Below are positions 11,604 to 21,290 of a stretch of 64,000 nt of DNA, piece by piece; position 1 is the first letter of the stretch, and each line of letters begins with the position of its first letter. The notes beneath the pieces are model-generated. The model was not told the DNA's origin. It was given only the letters and a program-made list of their open reading frames with translations, and searched no databases. The DNA lies in NCBI GenBank assembly GCA_030847615.1, contig JAUMIR010000004.1, positions 224,792,501 through 224,856,500 on the forward strand. The letters are read 5' to 3'. The DNA is from Gambelia wislizenii. Lineage: Eukaryota > Chordata > Lepidosauria > Squamata > Crotaphytidae. The translations under genes were made by a program, and so were the position numbers.

Positions 11604-13239
11604 ATTTTCACTAAGATTTTCACTAGTGTTTTGATAGGTGGCCAATCAGATAAAACTTTCATGAGTCACTATTACTCTAGCCTTCAGGTGATGAAACTCT
11701 ATTTGGCCATTTTTCAGTTCTGTCTAGGACTTACACAGCTTTTCCATATTGTTGATATTTATTGGTCTTATGGTTGGTTGTTGGCTAAACACTCAGACAA
11801 TGTTTTTAGTTAGAACAAGTGATCTTAACTTTATCCATCCTTATTTCCCCACCAGAATACAGATTGTTTCATGATTTCCAGCTAATTTATTTTCAGGGCC
11901 TTAAATCTGCAAAATACAGGGTATTCCTCCCACCCCAAAAAGTGTGTACACCCTTTAACAGTTAATAGTGCCTATGGTGGTTATTTGAAGGTTAATTAAA
12001 TACATTTATATTGAAAAATAAATGTTATAATAATGATTTAATCAGAGTTACAAATTCCATCTTAAATTACAATTTTATGTGAGATGTTCAAATTGTCCTC
12101 TCTGTGCAGCAATGCACTGTTCGCATTGTCAAAGCAGAGTTGCAAACCTCACTTTAAGTTTCTCTTGTAATTTTGTGACACTTCTCTACTGTTGTAATTG
12201 TTAGTCCTGTTAAAGGTATATATATTGGGGGGGATGCAAAAAAAATAATCCAAAATTATAAGCTGTTAAGGGTGTTTACATTTTTGAGACATGTTGTATA
12301 TAGAAAAATTAAGTCCAGCCTGCACCAAGGTCTTGAAGTGTCTAATGCCTGATGCTTGCTCCATGCGGCTCTAAATCCATGGGCAGGGCAGTCATGGTCC
12401 CTTCTTACTTCAAACTGTGGCCTCTGATATAAATGAGTTGCCAACCATGATGACAGAGAGACATGACTAAAGTAGAGCCAATGTGTCTTTTTTATGTGAA
12501 GGTGTGTGTATACACACATTTGTGTATTCACAAATATGTTTTAGTACTATTCTGGTTTCAGGACAATGTACAAAACTGCTGTAGCAAAATAATGGCGAGG
12601 AGTGGGGAAGAATGACAGGGCCCCATCATCATAAAACAGCCATTAAAGGCAGTATCAAAATCAGCTCAAACAAATTAGAAAGCCAGGGAGAATAAAAGCT
12701 GGGAAGGTGGGCATCCACTTCGGAGAGAGTGCGAGAGGTGGGGTGGTTTGCCCATCAGTGCCTTCTCCCTAGTTGGCACCGGCCTCACAACTGACACCAG
12801 TGGCTTTCAGAAGAGAACCTTGACAGATACCTACAGTGCAGAGGGAAACAGACCCCAAAAGCCTGCAAACCAACCAGTGACAGGGTCCCAAACTTCATGG
12901 GTAAGCACCTACACTTTGAATTGTGCTTGGGAATGGACCAGGAGTCTGTGCAGTTTTCATTGCCTGTGTCCTGGGCTCCTGTGTGCTGCATGCATGCAAC
13001 CCACTCCCTGTTTTTCTGTGTTAATGGTTGTTATAACAGCATAGCCCTGTGGTGCTGCTGAGTGCAATCCCATTGTTGTCAAGTGGGATCACGAATGGCA
13101 GTGTATCTTGCCAGAAGAGTTGCAGCCCTAGCGTTCAGGCACAAAGAAGCAAATTGAAATTGCCTGGCCAGGAAAGTGAATATATGTGTAGTATTTGTGT
13201 TTGCAAGGTGAGATGAGACAACATACATCTGGTCAGCAA
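11604..13239. other. No gene recognised upstream of the candidate exon
   Basis: Unique-looking sequence without recognised repeats. The 98-codon frame at 12748-13044 has a GTAAGC donor-like site inside it (12901) but no acceptor partner or recognisable protein. Confidence 0.4.
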
Positions 13240-13468
13240 GGAGCGCAGACCAAGAGCATCCTGCAGCTGCAATCATTCTGATTGGTTAAGGCGCCAGGGT
13301 CACCAAGGTCACCCAAAGCTCAGTCCCTGCTTCTCTCCCCTCTCTGCTTTTTTCTATCTTTCTCTCTGTATCTTCTCTTCCCTATCCTGTCCTCCCTCCT
13401 CCTTTAATCCTGGTGTGTGAGAGGGTGTGTGTCTGTGAGAGAGGGGGGGGAGAGAGTGAGGCAGAGAG
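13240..13468 (+). promoter_or_regulatory. Possible 5' leader or promoter: CT-rich then GA-rich tract before the candidate exon
   Basis: The 230 bases before the ATG at 13469 change from a long C/T-rich run (about 13320-13405) to a G/A- and TG-rich run (about 13410-13470). No repeat family is recognised, there is no clear TATA box, and CpG density is only modest. This is compatible with a TATA-less alternative promoter or with the 5' untranslated part of a first exon. The C/T run could equally be a polypyrimidine tract. The call depends on the neighbouring candidate exon being real. Confidence 0.25.
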
Positions 13469-13751
13469 ATGCTCCACTCTGGCAAGAGTGAACGGATGGC
13501 GGATTCCACACTCGCCCGGCAGCCTTGGATGCTTTCTTTTGCCTCCTCTTCTGGCTGCAGGGATGGCTCTGCTCCAGATAAGACTGAGGAGAAGCCTAAA
13601 AAAAGAGCCTTCTATCTAGTGAGAATGAAGCCACTGAAGGAACCTGTTACAAACAACAACAACAACGTGTCGTTTGTGATACACTGTCACATAGGCAAGG
13701 AGATCAAACACATATGCAGCAACTGCAGTCGCGGGGAAGAAGCCCGTGAGG
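13469..13751 (+). CDS. Candidate alternative first (or internal) coding exon of the PHACTR1-like gene
   Basis: An open frame of 94 codons starts at ATG 13469 (G at -3) and runs into G|GTGAGT, a consensus donor at 13752. It ends in phase 1, which is what the 47556 exon needs: joining them gives ...[17 protein letters not shown]. The segment is polar and basic, with EEKPKKRAFYLVRMKPLKE, a run of five Asn, and a short Cys/His cluster (IHCHIGKEIKHICSNCSRG). Two later in-frame ATGs (13496 and the MKPLKE Met at 13625, with A at -3) could also serve as starts. A pyrimidine-rich stretch ending in CTGCAG at 13560 could be a splice acceptor, in which case the coding exon would be 13561-13751 and not a first exon. 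I do not recognise the peptide as a known PHACTR1 isoform. The evidence is the donor, the phase match, the position on the same strand upstream, and freedom from recognised repeats. Confidence 0.5.
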
Positions 13752-15089
13752 GTGAGTGCAATGATCTTAGGCTCTGTATTATGCTGGGGTGTGTGTGTGA
13801 ATGCTTCCTTGTGGTATTTCTATGTGTCCATGTGTGCCTTGGTCCCTGTTACTAGATACGAAGCTGGCTGCTAAAGGGACTGCAGGAGGAGAGAAAGAAG
13901 AGACGGAGAATAAATGGCATTTGGTGTCCTATTTGGCATGCTGAACAGAGAGTAAGGCAAAACAAGCTTCTTTCCCCACCCATCCCCACCTTCATGTCCC
14001 TGCACCCGGTGACTACAGTTCATGAGTCCTCCCTCCTGTAACCACTACAGAAACAGCTCTGTGCTTTGTTTGCTTTCACCATCATTACAATGGCTTGTTT
14101 AGACTTGTCTTTCTTTCTTTTTTCATTTGTGGTACATCAACTTTTCCCCGCCTCCCTTTTCTGTCAACTGCTGCAGTAAAGAGTTTGCCTAACTTAATGA
14201 TCGGTATTTGGGAACCGGCTTTCTGTTGAATCAATCTCATGTGATATTTTGCTGTGTTGTCACCTCCAAAGACACACTGAGCTGTTGGCTGAAATCTTAA
14301 GGGGATGAATGTGGCACTTTCTGTCAGACTGTAGCCAACAGTCCCCTCCCTGCTTCCCTTTTCAGACTGAGTGTAAAATTTAATGGGGTGAATTGAGGTA
14401 GAGGCCAATAGAAGTTCAGGGAGGGTTACACAGGTAAGCAGATCTGTTCTGTATATTTGTAAAAATGAGATGTTTTGAATGTGTAAGGAGAGAGTGGGTT
14501 AGGATCTTGCCAGAATCAGCAACTGAAAGAGACAGAAAGCGACAAGAGACATGAAAATAAGCTGAGCTAAAACGTTTTGGGAGATGTTGCCAGATATGTC
14601 CCTTTGCTGGTGCTAAGTTAGGGGTTTGTAGTGAAGGGGGGGCAGTTCTCACGTTTTACTTACGATATAGAGGCACTTAAGTTAGAATCAGCTTGAATGG
14701 ATATGTAAGGCAGGGCTGTTTCCTGAAGGTCAGGGAAAGGTTTTGATTGCAAATCTGGGTTGGAAAAGATTACTCTCAGAGCTGTTTATCATCTTGAAAA
14801 GACTGCTGTGGCTTTTTCACCCAGTTTTGATGTTTGAGATTGATTTTGAATGGTTAAAAAAGTAAAGGTATTCATTCTGCCTGAAAGAGCTGAATATTGT
14901 CTAGAACCTGTCAGCTCCTTGTCAACCAAAGCAGTTCAGTTGCAATGAAATAGTTGTAGTGTGCTCCCCCCTATGTCTTTCATAAAGGGAGACTTGCTGG
15001 TATAATTACAGTTCCTCTGTATTGTGTTGCAAGTGAAAGGGGGCTAAATTGCTCAGTTTTGTGTGGGAGCAACAGGACAAGATTTCAAT

Positions 15090-15091
<2 letters not shown>

Positions 15092-15120
<29 letters not shown>
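15092..15120. repeat. (GT)n microsatellite at the 3' tail of a 5S SINE
   Basis: About 14 GT units directly adjoining the BovB-like tail; it probably grew from the SINE's own tail. Confidence 0.95.
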
Positions 15121-15124
<4 letters not shown>

Positions 15125-15330
15125 CCTTCAAGTCACCTGTTTACTTATGGTGGCCCCATGAATTTCATAGGGTTTTCTTAGGCAAAGAATACTCAGAGCT
15201 GGTTTTGCCAGTCCCTTCCTCTAAAATATAGCCACCAGGACCTGGTATTCTTTGGCAGTCTCCCATCCAAGTACTAACAAGGGCTGACCCTACTTAGCTT
15301 CCAAGATGAGACGGCATCTGGTGCCTTTAG
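15092..15330 (-). mobile_element. 5S rRNA-derived SINE, reverse
   Basis: On the minus strand the head is a 5S rRNA copy lacking its first 20 or so bases: GGAAGCTAAGTAGGGTC (5S A-box region), TTAGTACTTGGATGGGAGAC (C-box region) and an AATACCAGGT end. A unique middle follows ('ccctatgaaattcatgggg'), then a BovB-like end 'tgacttgaaggcacgcac' running into a (CA)n tract. It is not a functional 5S gene. Confidence 0.9.
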
Positions 15331-16270
15331 GGTATTTGTAATGATCTAAAATTCGTTTCAGCTGCACTACTGTATTCAAAAAGAGCACTTGGCCCACACA
15401 TTATGTTCATATTTTTGCCGCTGTTCCCCCCTCCCATTTCTGATTATTATCAGTGACAGCAAAGTCCACTGGAAATTAAACACAGAGATTTGCAAAGAAG
15501 GAGCAGCAAGTGCCTTACAATCTTAGCATGATTTATTTATTCCCCCAAAGCAAATTATGCCACTTATTTAAAATATGCACTGCCTCTTTTAATTTCACTC
15601 ATCCCTAAATGCATTGCACCAGCCCCAGTTATCACTATTCCTGGCCTCAAATTTCTGAATGCTAGTATAATAGGAAAATAAAAAGCTCTCCCTGTGTCTA
15701 AAGCAACCATACATTTAAGCCTAGCCTACGGCCTCAAAATACTTTCCAGCAAGGTTTATGGAGATACAATAATCTGACCTCTTGATGTCAGTCGGCAGAA
15801 TGCTTAATTGGCCAACTATGATGTAGTACACTTTGATACCTCATTTCAAATTTTAAAAATTGGCAACCTTGGCAGAAACAGGGCTTTCTACCTGATAAAT
15901 CTTTGGGGTCACTTATAATTTTGATATCATCACATTATGTCTTAGGATCATATTTCATTTATATTGGTTATATATTTTTGAAATGTGTTATTGGTAGCAG
16001 AGGCCCTTTTTGTCTCTGCTTGATCTCCTCCAGACAGGCCAAATGTGTCAGGAGGTTGTACTATTTGTTGCTATAATTCTTGTTTAAAACAACAACAACA
16101 AAAATAAATCCAAAATTTATCTTGTGACAGACTATTTTCTGGCAATTTTCAGCACCAACTGTAACATTTTATTCCCACCCCTAATGGATTTCTTTTTAAT
16201 TCCAAGACATATTAGAAGAAAAGGTATACTTTACTCCTCTCTCTTTTCCTTATTTTTTGTTTGTTTGTTT

Positions 16271-16323
16271 GAATTATAGTGCACTGGTGAAATGGCACCT
16301 CTGTACTATTGCACTATAATTCT
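16271..16323. repeat. Short perfect-arm hairpin
   Basis: 'gaattatagtgca' and 'tgcactataattc' are exact inverted repeats about 25 bp apart. It may be a decayed MITE; no function can be read. Confidence 0.5.
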
Positions 16324-17117
16324 AAAAAACATTTTTAAAAAAATAGAGAAAAGAACATTTTCCCTTCATGCCATAGGATCACTTCAACAAACTATGCCCC
16401 AGGTTTTTTAATTAAAAAAAAAGTACTTGGAAGATACCTAGTAGAGGTCCGAGACATCACTACAAACAGTCTCCTAAAAAAAACAAGTGAGCGGATTTGG
16501 AATCCACAACAATTGGCAAAAGCAAAGGACCCATATTGCATGAACTAGAACAGCGAGGAAGAGCCCATAATCAATGAAAAACACAGCCCATGAGATCTCC
16601 TTCAAAGCAAATTCAGGCTATGCATCTGTGCACAGTTCCATTCACCTCCGTTCTAAAAATATTTTCAGTGGACTGCATCTTTATCAGGTCACTGAGAAAT
16701 TATAAAATGTCGAAAGGGTCTTAGCATACATATATTCCAAACCCCATGTAGCACTACATCTCATGTAGCATAGCACAAATGTAGTACACACTTTCTTTCT
16801 TTCTTGTTTGTGTAATATCACAGGTATATAACATAAACAATTTCTATAGATGGAGGCATACATGTGCTGCACAGACAGGTCATGTCCTTTCTCAGGCAAA
16901 GAAAGCAGCAAGTCAATGATATTGTCTGAAAGGAAGGCTCTGTGCTTTTGTCTTTTTTTTTCTTCCCTGGACTAGAAAAATAAGTACTTGGTCCATGAGT
17001 TGGGTATGAGACAATGGCTTATTCCTTCTTTTGAGCTGGCAACTTTCTTCCTGCATGCCACTTTCTTTCCCGTCAAAAGGAGCAGGGAAAGTTCTCTTTC
17101 ATAATGTTGAATGCAGT

Positions 17118-17230
17118 GTTTGGAAATGTTACCTTTTTCTTGGACTAAAGTTTCCAGAATCCATGGCAATTGGCAAAGCTGCCTGAGAGATTCTGTGAGA
17201 TGTAATCCAAAAAGTAACATTCCCAAGTTC
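17118..17230. mobile_element. Palindromic MITE-like repeat
   Basis: 'gtttggaaatgttaccttttt' is inverted against 'ccaaaaagtaacattccc'; inner arms 'ggactaaagtttccagaatcc' and 'gattctgtgagatgtaatcc'. Confidence 0.6.
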
Positions 17231-17759
17231 TGAGTAAAATAGACACTAACAAAGTGTGAGCATTATTTTGCCACTTGGGAGATGTTACTGTGATTTACTT
17301 CATATTCCTTTCCCTGGAAAGGAAACATTAAGCAGCAGAAACTGCCTGCCTTTCTGCACTTTGGCCCATCTACAAAGAGGCCAAAGCAGACATCTGAGTT
17401 GTGGGTCTGAAAGAAATGAACTAATGTGTAAGAGCCTTCCTATATTTTTTCATTGCAAAGTGGGGTATCAACTAGCTAACATTGATCAGTCTTGTGGAAG
17501 CCTACTGGGTGCTCTCAGATTCATCACCCACAAATGAATATATCCTGCTGTCTCAGTCCAATAGCCCATCTGGCCAAGTGTGCTCTATTGTTCAAAAAGA
17601 GGCAGGAGTAACAGGCAGAATTCTCTTCTGGACCGTAGTCCACGATCCGATCTTTAAGGAGAAGCCCCTTAAATTTAACCTGGGACTTTCTGCTTTCAGA
17701 GGATGGCTGGCAGCATGTTATTGGCATATGCAGGTGTACATCTACCTAATGCCTGTATA

Positions 17760-18095
17760 TGTCTTTTGTGGGGGGGGGGGTTGTTGGGGTTGTTGCAGAG
17801 GTTGGTATTCTCTTACACTTTCCACAAAGAACAATCCCTCCCCCCATACTTGCTGTGGGGCAGATGCAGCCCTCCCTCAAGCCATTCCAAGGCTAGTGGA
17901 GAGCAGAAGAGATTGGAGAAGTCCCCATATTGTGTCATCCATATTATGTCCCCATATTATGTCATCCATTGAGACCTCTAACGGACCCTGAGATCTCAGT
18001 GGGTGATGTAATTGTTCTTCATCTGGCTACAGAGACATAATCAGACACAATCAGGCAGTTCTCTGACCCCACCATCTCCACCAGCCACAGAATGG
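17760..18095. repeat. Medium-copy interspersed repeat shared with 27.6 kb (and probably 58.4 kb)
   Basis: 'gatctcagtgggtgatgtaat', 'ttcttcatctggctacag' and 'ccaccagccacagaatggc' recur as 'gtctcagtggatgatgtaat', 'ttctctatctggctatgg' and 'ccaccagccacagaatgac' at 27650-27750. Both have an inner inverted repeat around the 'atgtcatccattgagacc' segment, suggesting a DNA transposon remnant. Confidence 0.5.
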
Positions 18096-18273
18096 CTGTG
18101 GAAGAGGGAAGGTGCAGTGTCCCAACAGTAAGTTTAAAGAGGTGTTGAATGGACAGGTGTAGTAGCATGGTTCTGCAGATAGAACTATTAGATAAGCTGT
18201 GCCATACAGGATATCAGTCAGTGTTATTCAGAGATTGGAAGTCCATTATTACATGTAGTAATGCATTACCTTT

Positions 18274-18517
18274 AAAGAGTCAGTGTGGTGTAGTGGTTTG
18301 GGCATTGGATTATGACTCTGGAGACCAAGGTTCAAATCCCCATTTGGCCATGGAATCCCACTGGGTGACCTTGGGCAAGTCACACTCTCTCAGCCTCAGA
18401 TGACGGCAAAGGCAAACCCCTTCTGCACAAATTTTGCCAAGAAATTTTGCCTGTGATAGATAGGTTCACGTTAGGGTCGCCGTAAGTTGGAAGCAACTTA
18501 AAGGCACAACAACAAAG
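18274..18517 (+). mobile_element. Sauria-type SINE, full length, with target duplication
   Basis: tRNA-related head 'ggtgtagtggtttgggcattgg', B-box region 'ggttcaaatcc', body 'gggtgaccttgggcaagtc', then a BovB-like tail 'agggtcgccgtaagttgg' and an ACAACAACA end. The nonamer attaccttt at 18265-18273 is repeated exactly at 18518-18526. Confidence 0.9.
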
Positions 18518-18970
18518 ATTACCTTTGGGATAACAAAGGCATAATAACATTGCCTGTGTTTGTTTTTAAATGACAATGGGCCATTTTGTTACTTATTTTT
18601 CTATAGGAAATTACTTGTCACTAGTGACTGTTCATTGTTACTTATCTTTATTACTTTTGTGGTGGTGGCTGGACTAAGGAGATCCCCCCCCTTTTTTTCC
18701 CCCCTTTAAAAAAATAACTTCCAAGTGCTGAGCAACCTGATGAGGAGCATGCAGTATATGTGTTGTAATGTTAATGGCAATGAGTTACCTTTTGGGATTT
18801 TGTAATGAGTTACATTTCACTAGTAGTTTCCCAAGTGTTGCTGCTGCTACTCAGATTCCCACTTACACATCACCCAAAAGAGGATATACAGTACCATAGA
18901 AAATGACACAAGTTTGCATACAATTAGCTTATGCTAACATACACATGAAGGAGCAAATTTAGAAATTATG

Positions 18971-19189
18971 TGCGTGTTATCTTCATTCAAGTCAACTTTG
19001 ATTCACAGTGACCCTGTCATAGGGGGATTTGGGTAGGATTTATTCAGAGGTGGTTTGCCCTTTCCTTTCTCTTAGGCTGAGAGAGTGTGACCCAGTAGTG
19101 GTCACCTCCATGACTAGCAGGAATCTGAGCCTAAGTCTCCCAGAGTCCTAGTCCAACACTCAAACCACTACACCATGCTCACTCTACTT
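18971..19189 (-). mobile_element. Sauria-type SINE, reverse, full length
   Basis: Reverse orientation: head at the right ('caaaccactacaccatgc'), tail at the left ('ttcaagtcaactttgattc', 'agtgaccctgtcat'). Flanks agaaattatg (18961-18970) and agaaataatg (19190-19199) differ at one base and are the likely target duplication. Confidence 0.85.
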
Positions 19190-19348
19190 AGAAATAATGA
19201 CTGTAATTTAAATAATAATGCAGTACATCCTGCCACATGCCACCAATTGACTTGTTCAGTTTGCTGTCCAGCTTGAGGAGCCATTTCAGGTCTCCTGCTT
19301 TTCCATTTGGACTGAAGAATTATTGAGAGAGATAATGTCTTTAAACAG

Positions 19349-19389
19349 AGGATTGTCCTCCCTAAATTAGAATACACACATACCCTGGT
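19349..19389. repeat. 41-bp direct repeat shared with 30.1 kb, copy 1
   Basis: 'aggattgtcctccctaaatt' followed by 'agaatacacacataccctggt'. It recurs at 30099-30139 with one difference. Probably the end of a larger interspersed repeat. Confidence 0.7.
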
Positions 19390-20170
19390 ATGGGTCCTAC
19401 GACGTATGCTTCTTCCCTACTTACTTTACTTCTGGCCATGATGGTCGCCAGTTTCAGTAGTGAGTCCTTGCCTTTGGACTGACCTTGATTCCCAAGGTCT
19501 TCTCCAAAATTCTGGTAGATATTTTATACCATTCATTACAAAATACTAACTTTACTCTCTTGACTCTAGTATAGATTTCTGTGTCCTTTGAATAAAAAAA
19601 AATATAGAGATGAAATCCAATTTAATTTGAAATATTCTCCTTGGTAATGTGTTGAGGCATTTTGCTGTAAGTATGAGAGCAAATGTGCCCTGTGGTGTCT
19701 CAAAGTCTCCAGATTATACTTCAACCCAGTTCCTAGACATTTTAGACAGTCAGGATGAGCAGTGTAACTCTAGCACACTAGGAAAAAGGGATCATATAAG
19801 GGATATTGTGAAGATGTATATATATATAATTCTCTTTGGTATATTGCCATTTCCAGTGTGCGGATTGGCTGCTTAGGGAACTGACCAACCAATCACAGGT
19901 CTGTTGGGCAACCAATCAGCACACTGGGGGCGGGACCATGTAGATCTCAAACATGGCAGTTGGAGCTGGAGAGTGAATAACATGGGGGTGGATGTTATGT
20001 GTGTTTGTGTTCTGGAGTGCAGGGGGGAGGGGCAGAATGAGGGGGGAGGGGCAGAACGAGCAGTGGGGGTGGCAGGGGGCAGAACGAGCAGTGGTTAGGT
20101 GAGTTAAACCCATCAGCCTACCTCAAAGGGTTCTCATGAGGTCTCCTGGGCATTTTGGGGGGAGTTTTTT

Positions 20171-20654
20171 TACATTCGTCCCTTCACATTCACGGGGGTT
20201 AGGCTCCCCAGACCCCCATGAATGTGAAAAATCCACGAATAATGATTGCCCTCCCCCTCCCCTGCCAAAGCGACCATGGGGCCTCCAGAGGCCCCATAGT
20301 CACTTTCTCCGGACTCCCCAGTCCCTTCCTAGGCCTTCACGGGGCCTCAGGAGACCCTCCCGAGGCCCCGTGGATGCCTCCCCGGCCCTCCCCCCTCCCA
20401 CCCAGCGCCTTCACGGAGCCTCCGGATGTTCCGTGAAGGCCTCCTCGGCCCTCCCCCCTCCCATCCAGGGCCTTCATGGGGCCTCCGGAGGGTCTCCGAA
20501 GGCGCTGTGGAGGCCTCCCCAGCTCTCTCCCCTCCCTCCCCGGGCCTTCACGGGGCCTCCACGAATATTCAAAACCGAATATTCAAAACCTCCCAAAACC
20601 GCGAATATTCAAAACCGCGAATGCTGAGTTCGCGAATGTGGAGGGGCAACTGTA
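20171..20654. mobile_element. GC-rich Tigger-like element with an internal minisatellite
   Basis: Ends TACATTCGTCCCTTCACATTC and the reverse complement TACAGTTGCCCCTCCACATTC are inverted repeats with TA at the tips. Inside, about 20260-20560 is a GC- and CpG-rich run of 60-80-bp imperfect repeats built on 'ggccttcacggggcctcc' and 'ggccctcccccctcccac'. A/T-rich 'cgaatattcaaaacc' triplets follow. Chance open frames cross it. Confidence 0.7.
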
Positions 20655-21175
20655 ATTGCATATGGTACGCCGGGTCCAGCTATATAAAGTGGTTATGGCT
20701 AAGTGTTTTGTGTGCTTACACAGTAGACCATGGCTGACGAATTGGTTGTACATGCCCATGTGTGGGAGAGAGGGGGAACAAATGGGAATGTGTGTTTGTG
20801 TGTGTTCAGAAGAAAGGAGCATAAAATGGCTCCACCCAGTGTTGAAGTACACATTCTGGAAGGTTAGCTATGAGCTAATGCATCCTTTGAGTTGAAAAAA
20901 GCTTTCCCTGCCCCACAGAGCATTAAACCGAGGATGTTGCTGTAGGCTTCAGTGTTTATTTAAGCAAACACCTTCTAGCCATCAGCTCCCATTACAAAAT
21001 CATATTTTCCTATTAACCAAACAAGCCCAGAGAAAAGATAATATCCTCATTGATGGCTGAGGCCATCAGTGCTGCTTGTGCCTGACTGAGCTGTGAGTTC
21101 ATTCACCAGGCATACAGTTTTTAGCTTTTCCACCACTTTTCTTTGTGGTGGTAAGTTTCTTCTCAGTGTTGCCTT

Positions 21176-21290
21176 CAAACCAGCCCTCCCCAACCTTGTC
21201 CCCTTGTATTTGGACAACATTTCTGCTGTCTGGGGATGAGATGATTCATAGTCCAAAGATCTGGAAGGCACCAGGTTGGGGAAGATTGAT
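21176..21290. mobile_element. Palindromic hAT-type MITE ('agatgtttttgactaca' family)
   Basis: Left 'accagccctccccaacctt', right 'ccaaagatctggaaggcacc' and 'aggttggggaag' are inverted partners. About 115 bp. Confidence 0.65.

Larger units (their letters stand above)
13752..17759 (+). other. Probable intron with scattered repeats
   Basis: Apart from the 5S SINE, the hairpin at 16.3 kb and the MITE at 17.1 kb, nothing is recognised. Long stretches (15340-16270, 16330-17110) look unique. Confidence 0.4.

Noticed and set aside
12748..13044. Additional upstream exon with donor at 12901
   Set aside because: A GTAAGC occurs after an open stretch, but there is no recognisable peptide or acceptor and its relation to the 13.5-kb exon cannot be shown.
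15240..15330. 5S rRNA gene (minus strand)
   Set aside because: Lacks the start of 5S, carries changes, and is fused to a SINE body and BovB-like tail; a retroposon, not a gene.
17482..17991. 169-codon plus-strand open frame
   Set aside because: Runs through a poly-G tract into an interspersed repeat related to 27.6 kb; low-complexity composition.
20136..20627. 163-codon proline-rich open frame
   Set aside because: Lies almost wholly in the GC-rich minisatellite of a Tigger-like element; the Pro/Ser pattern is the tandem repeat translated.
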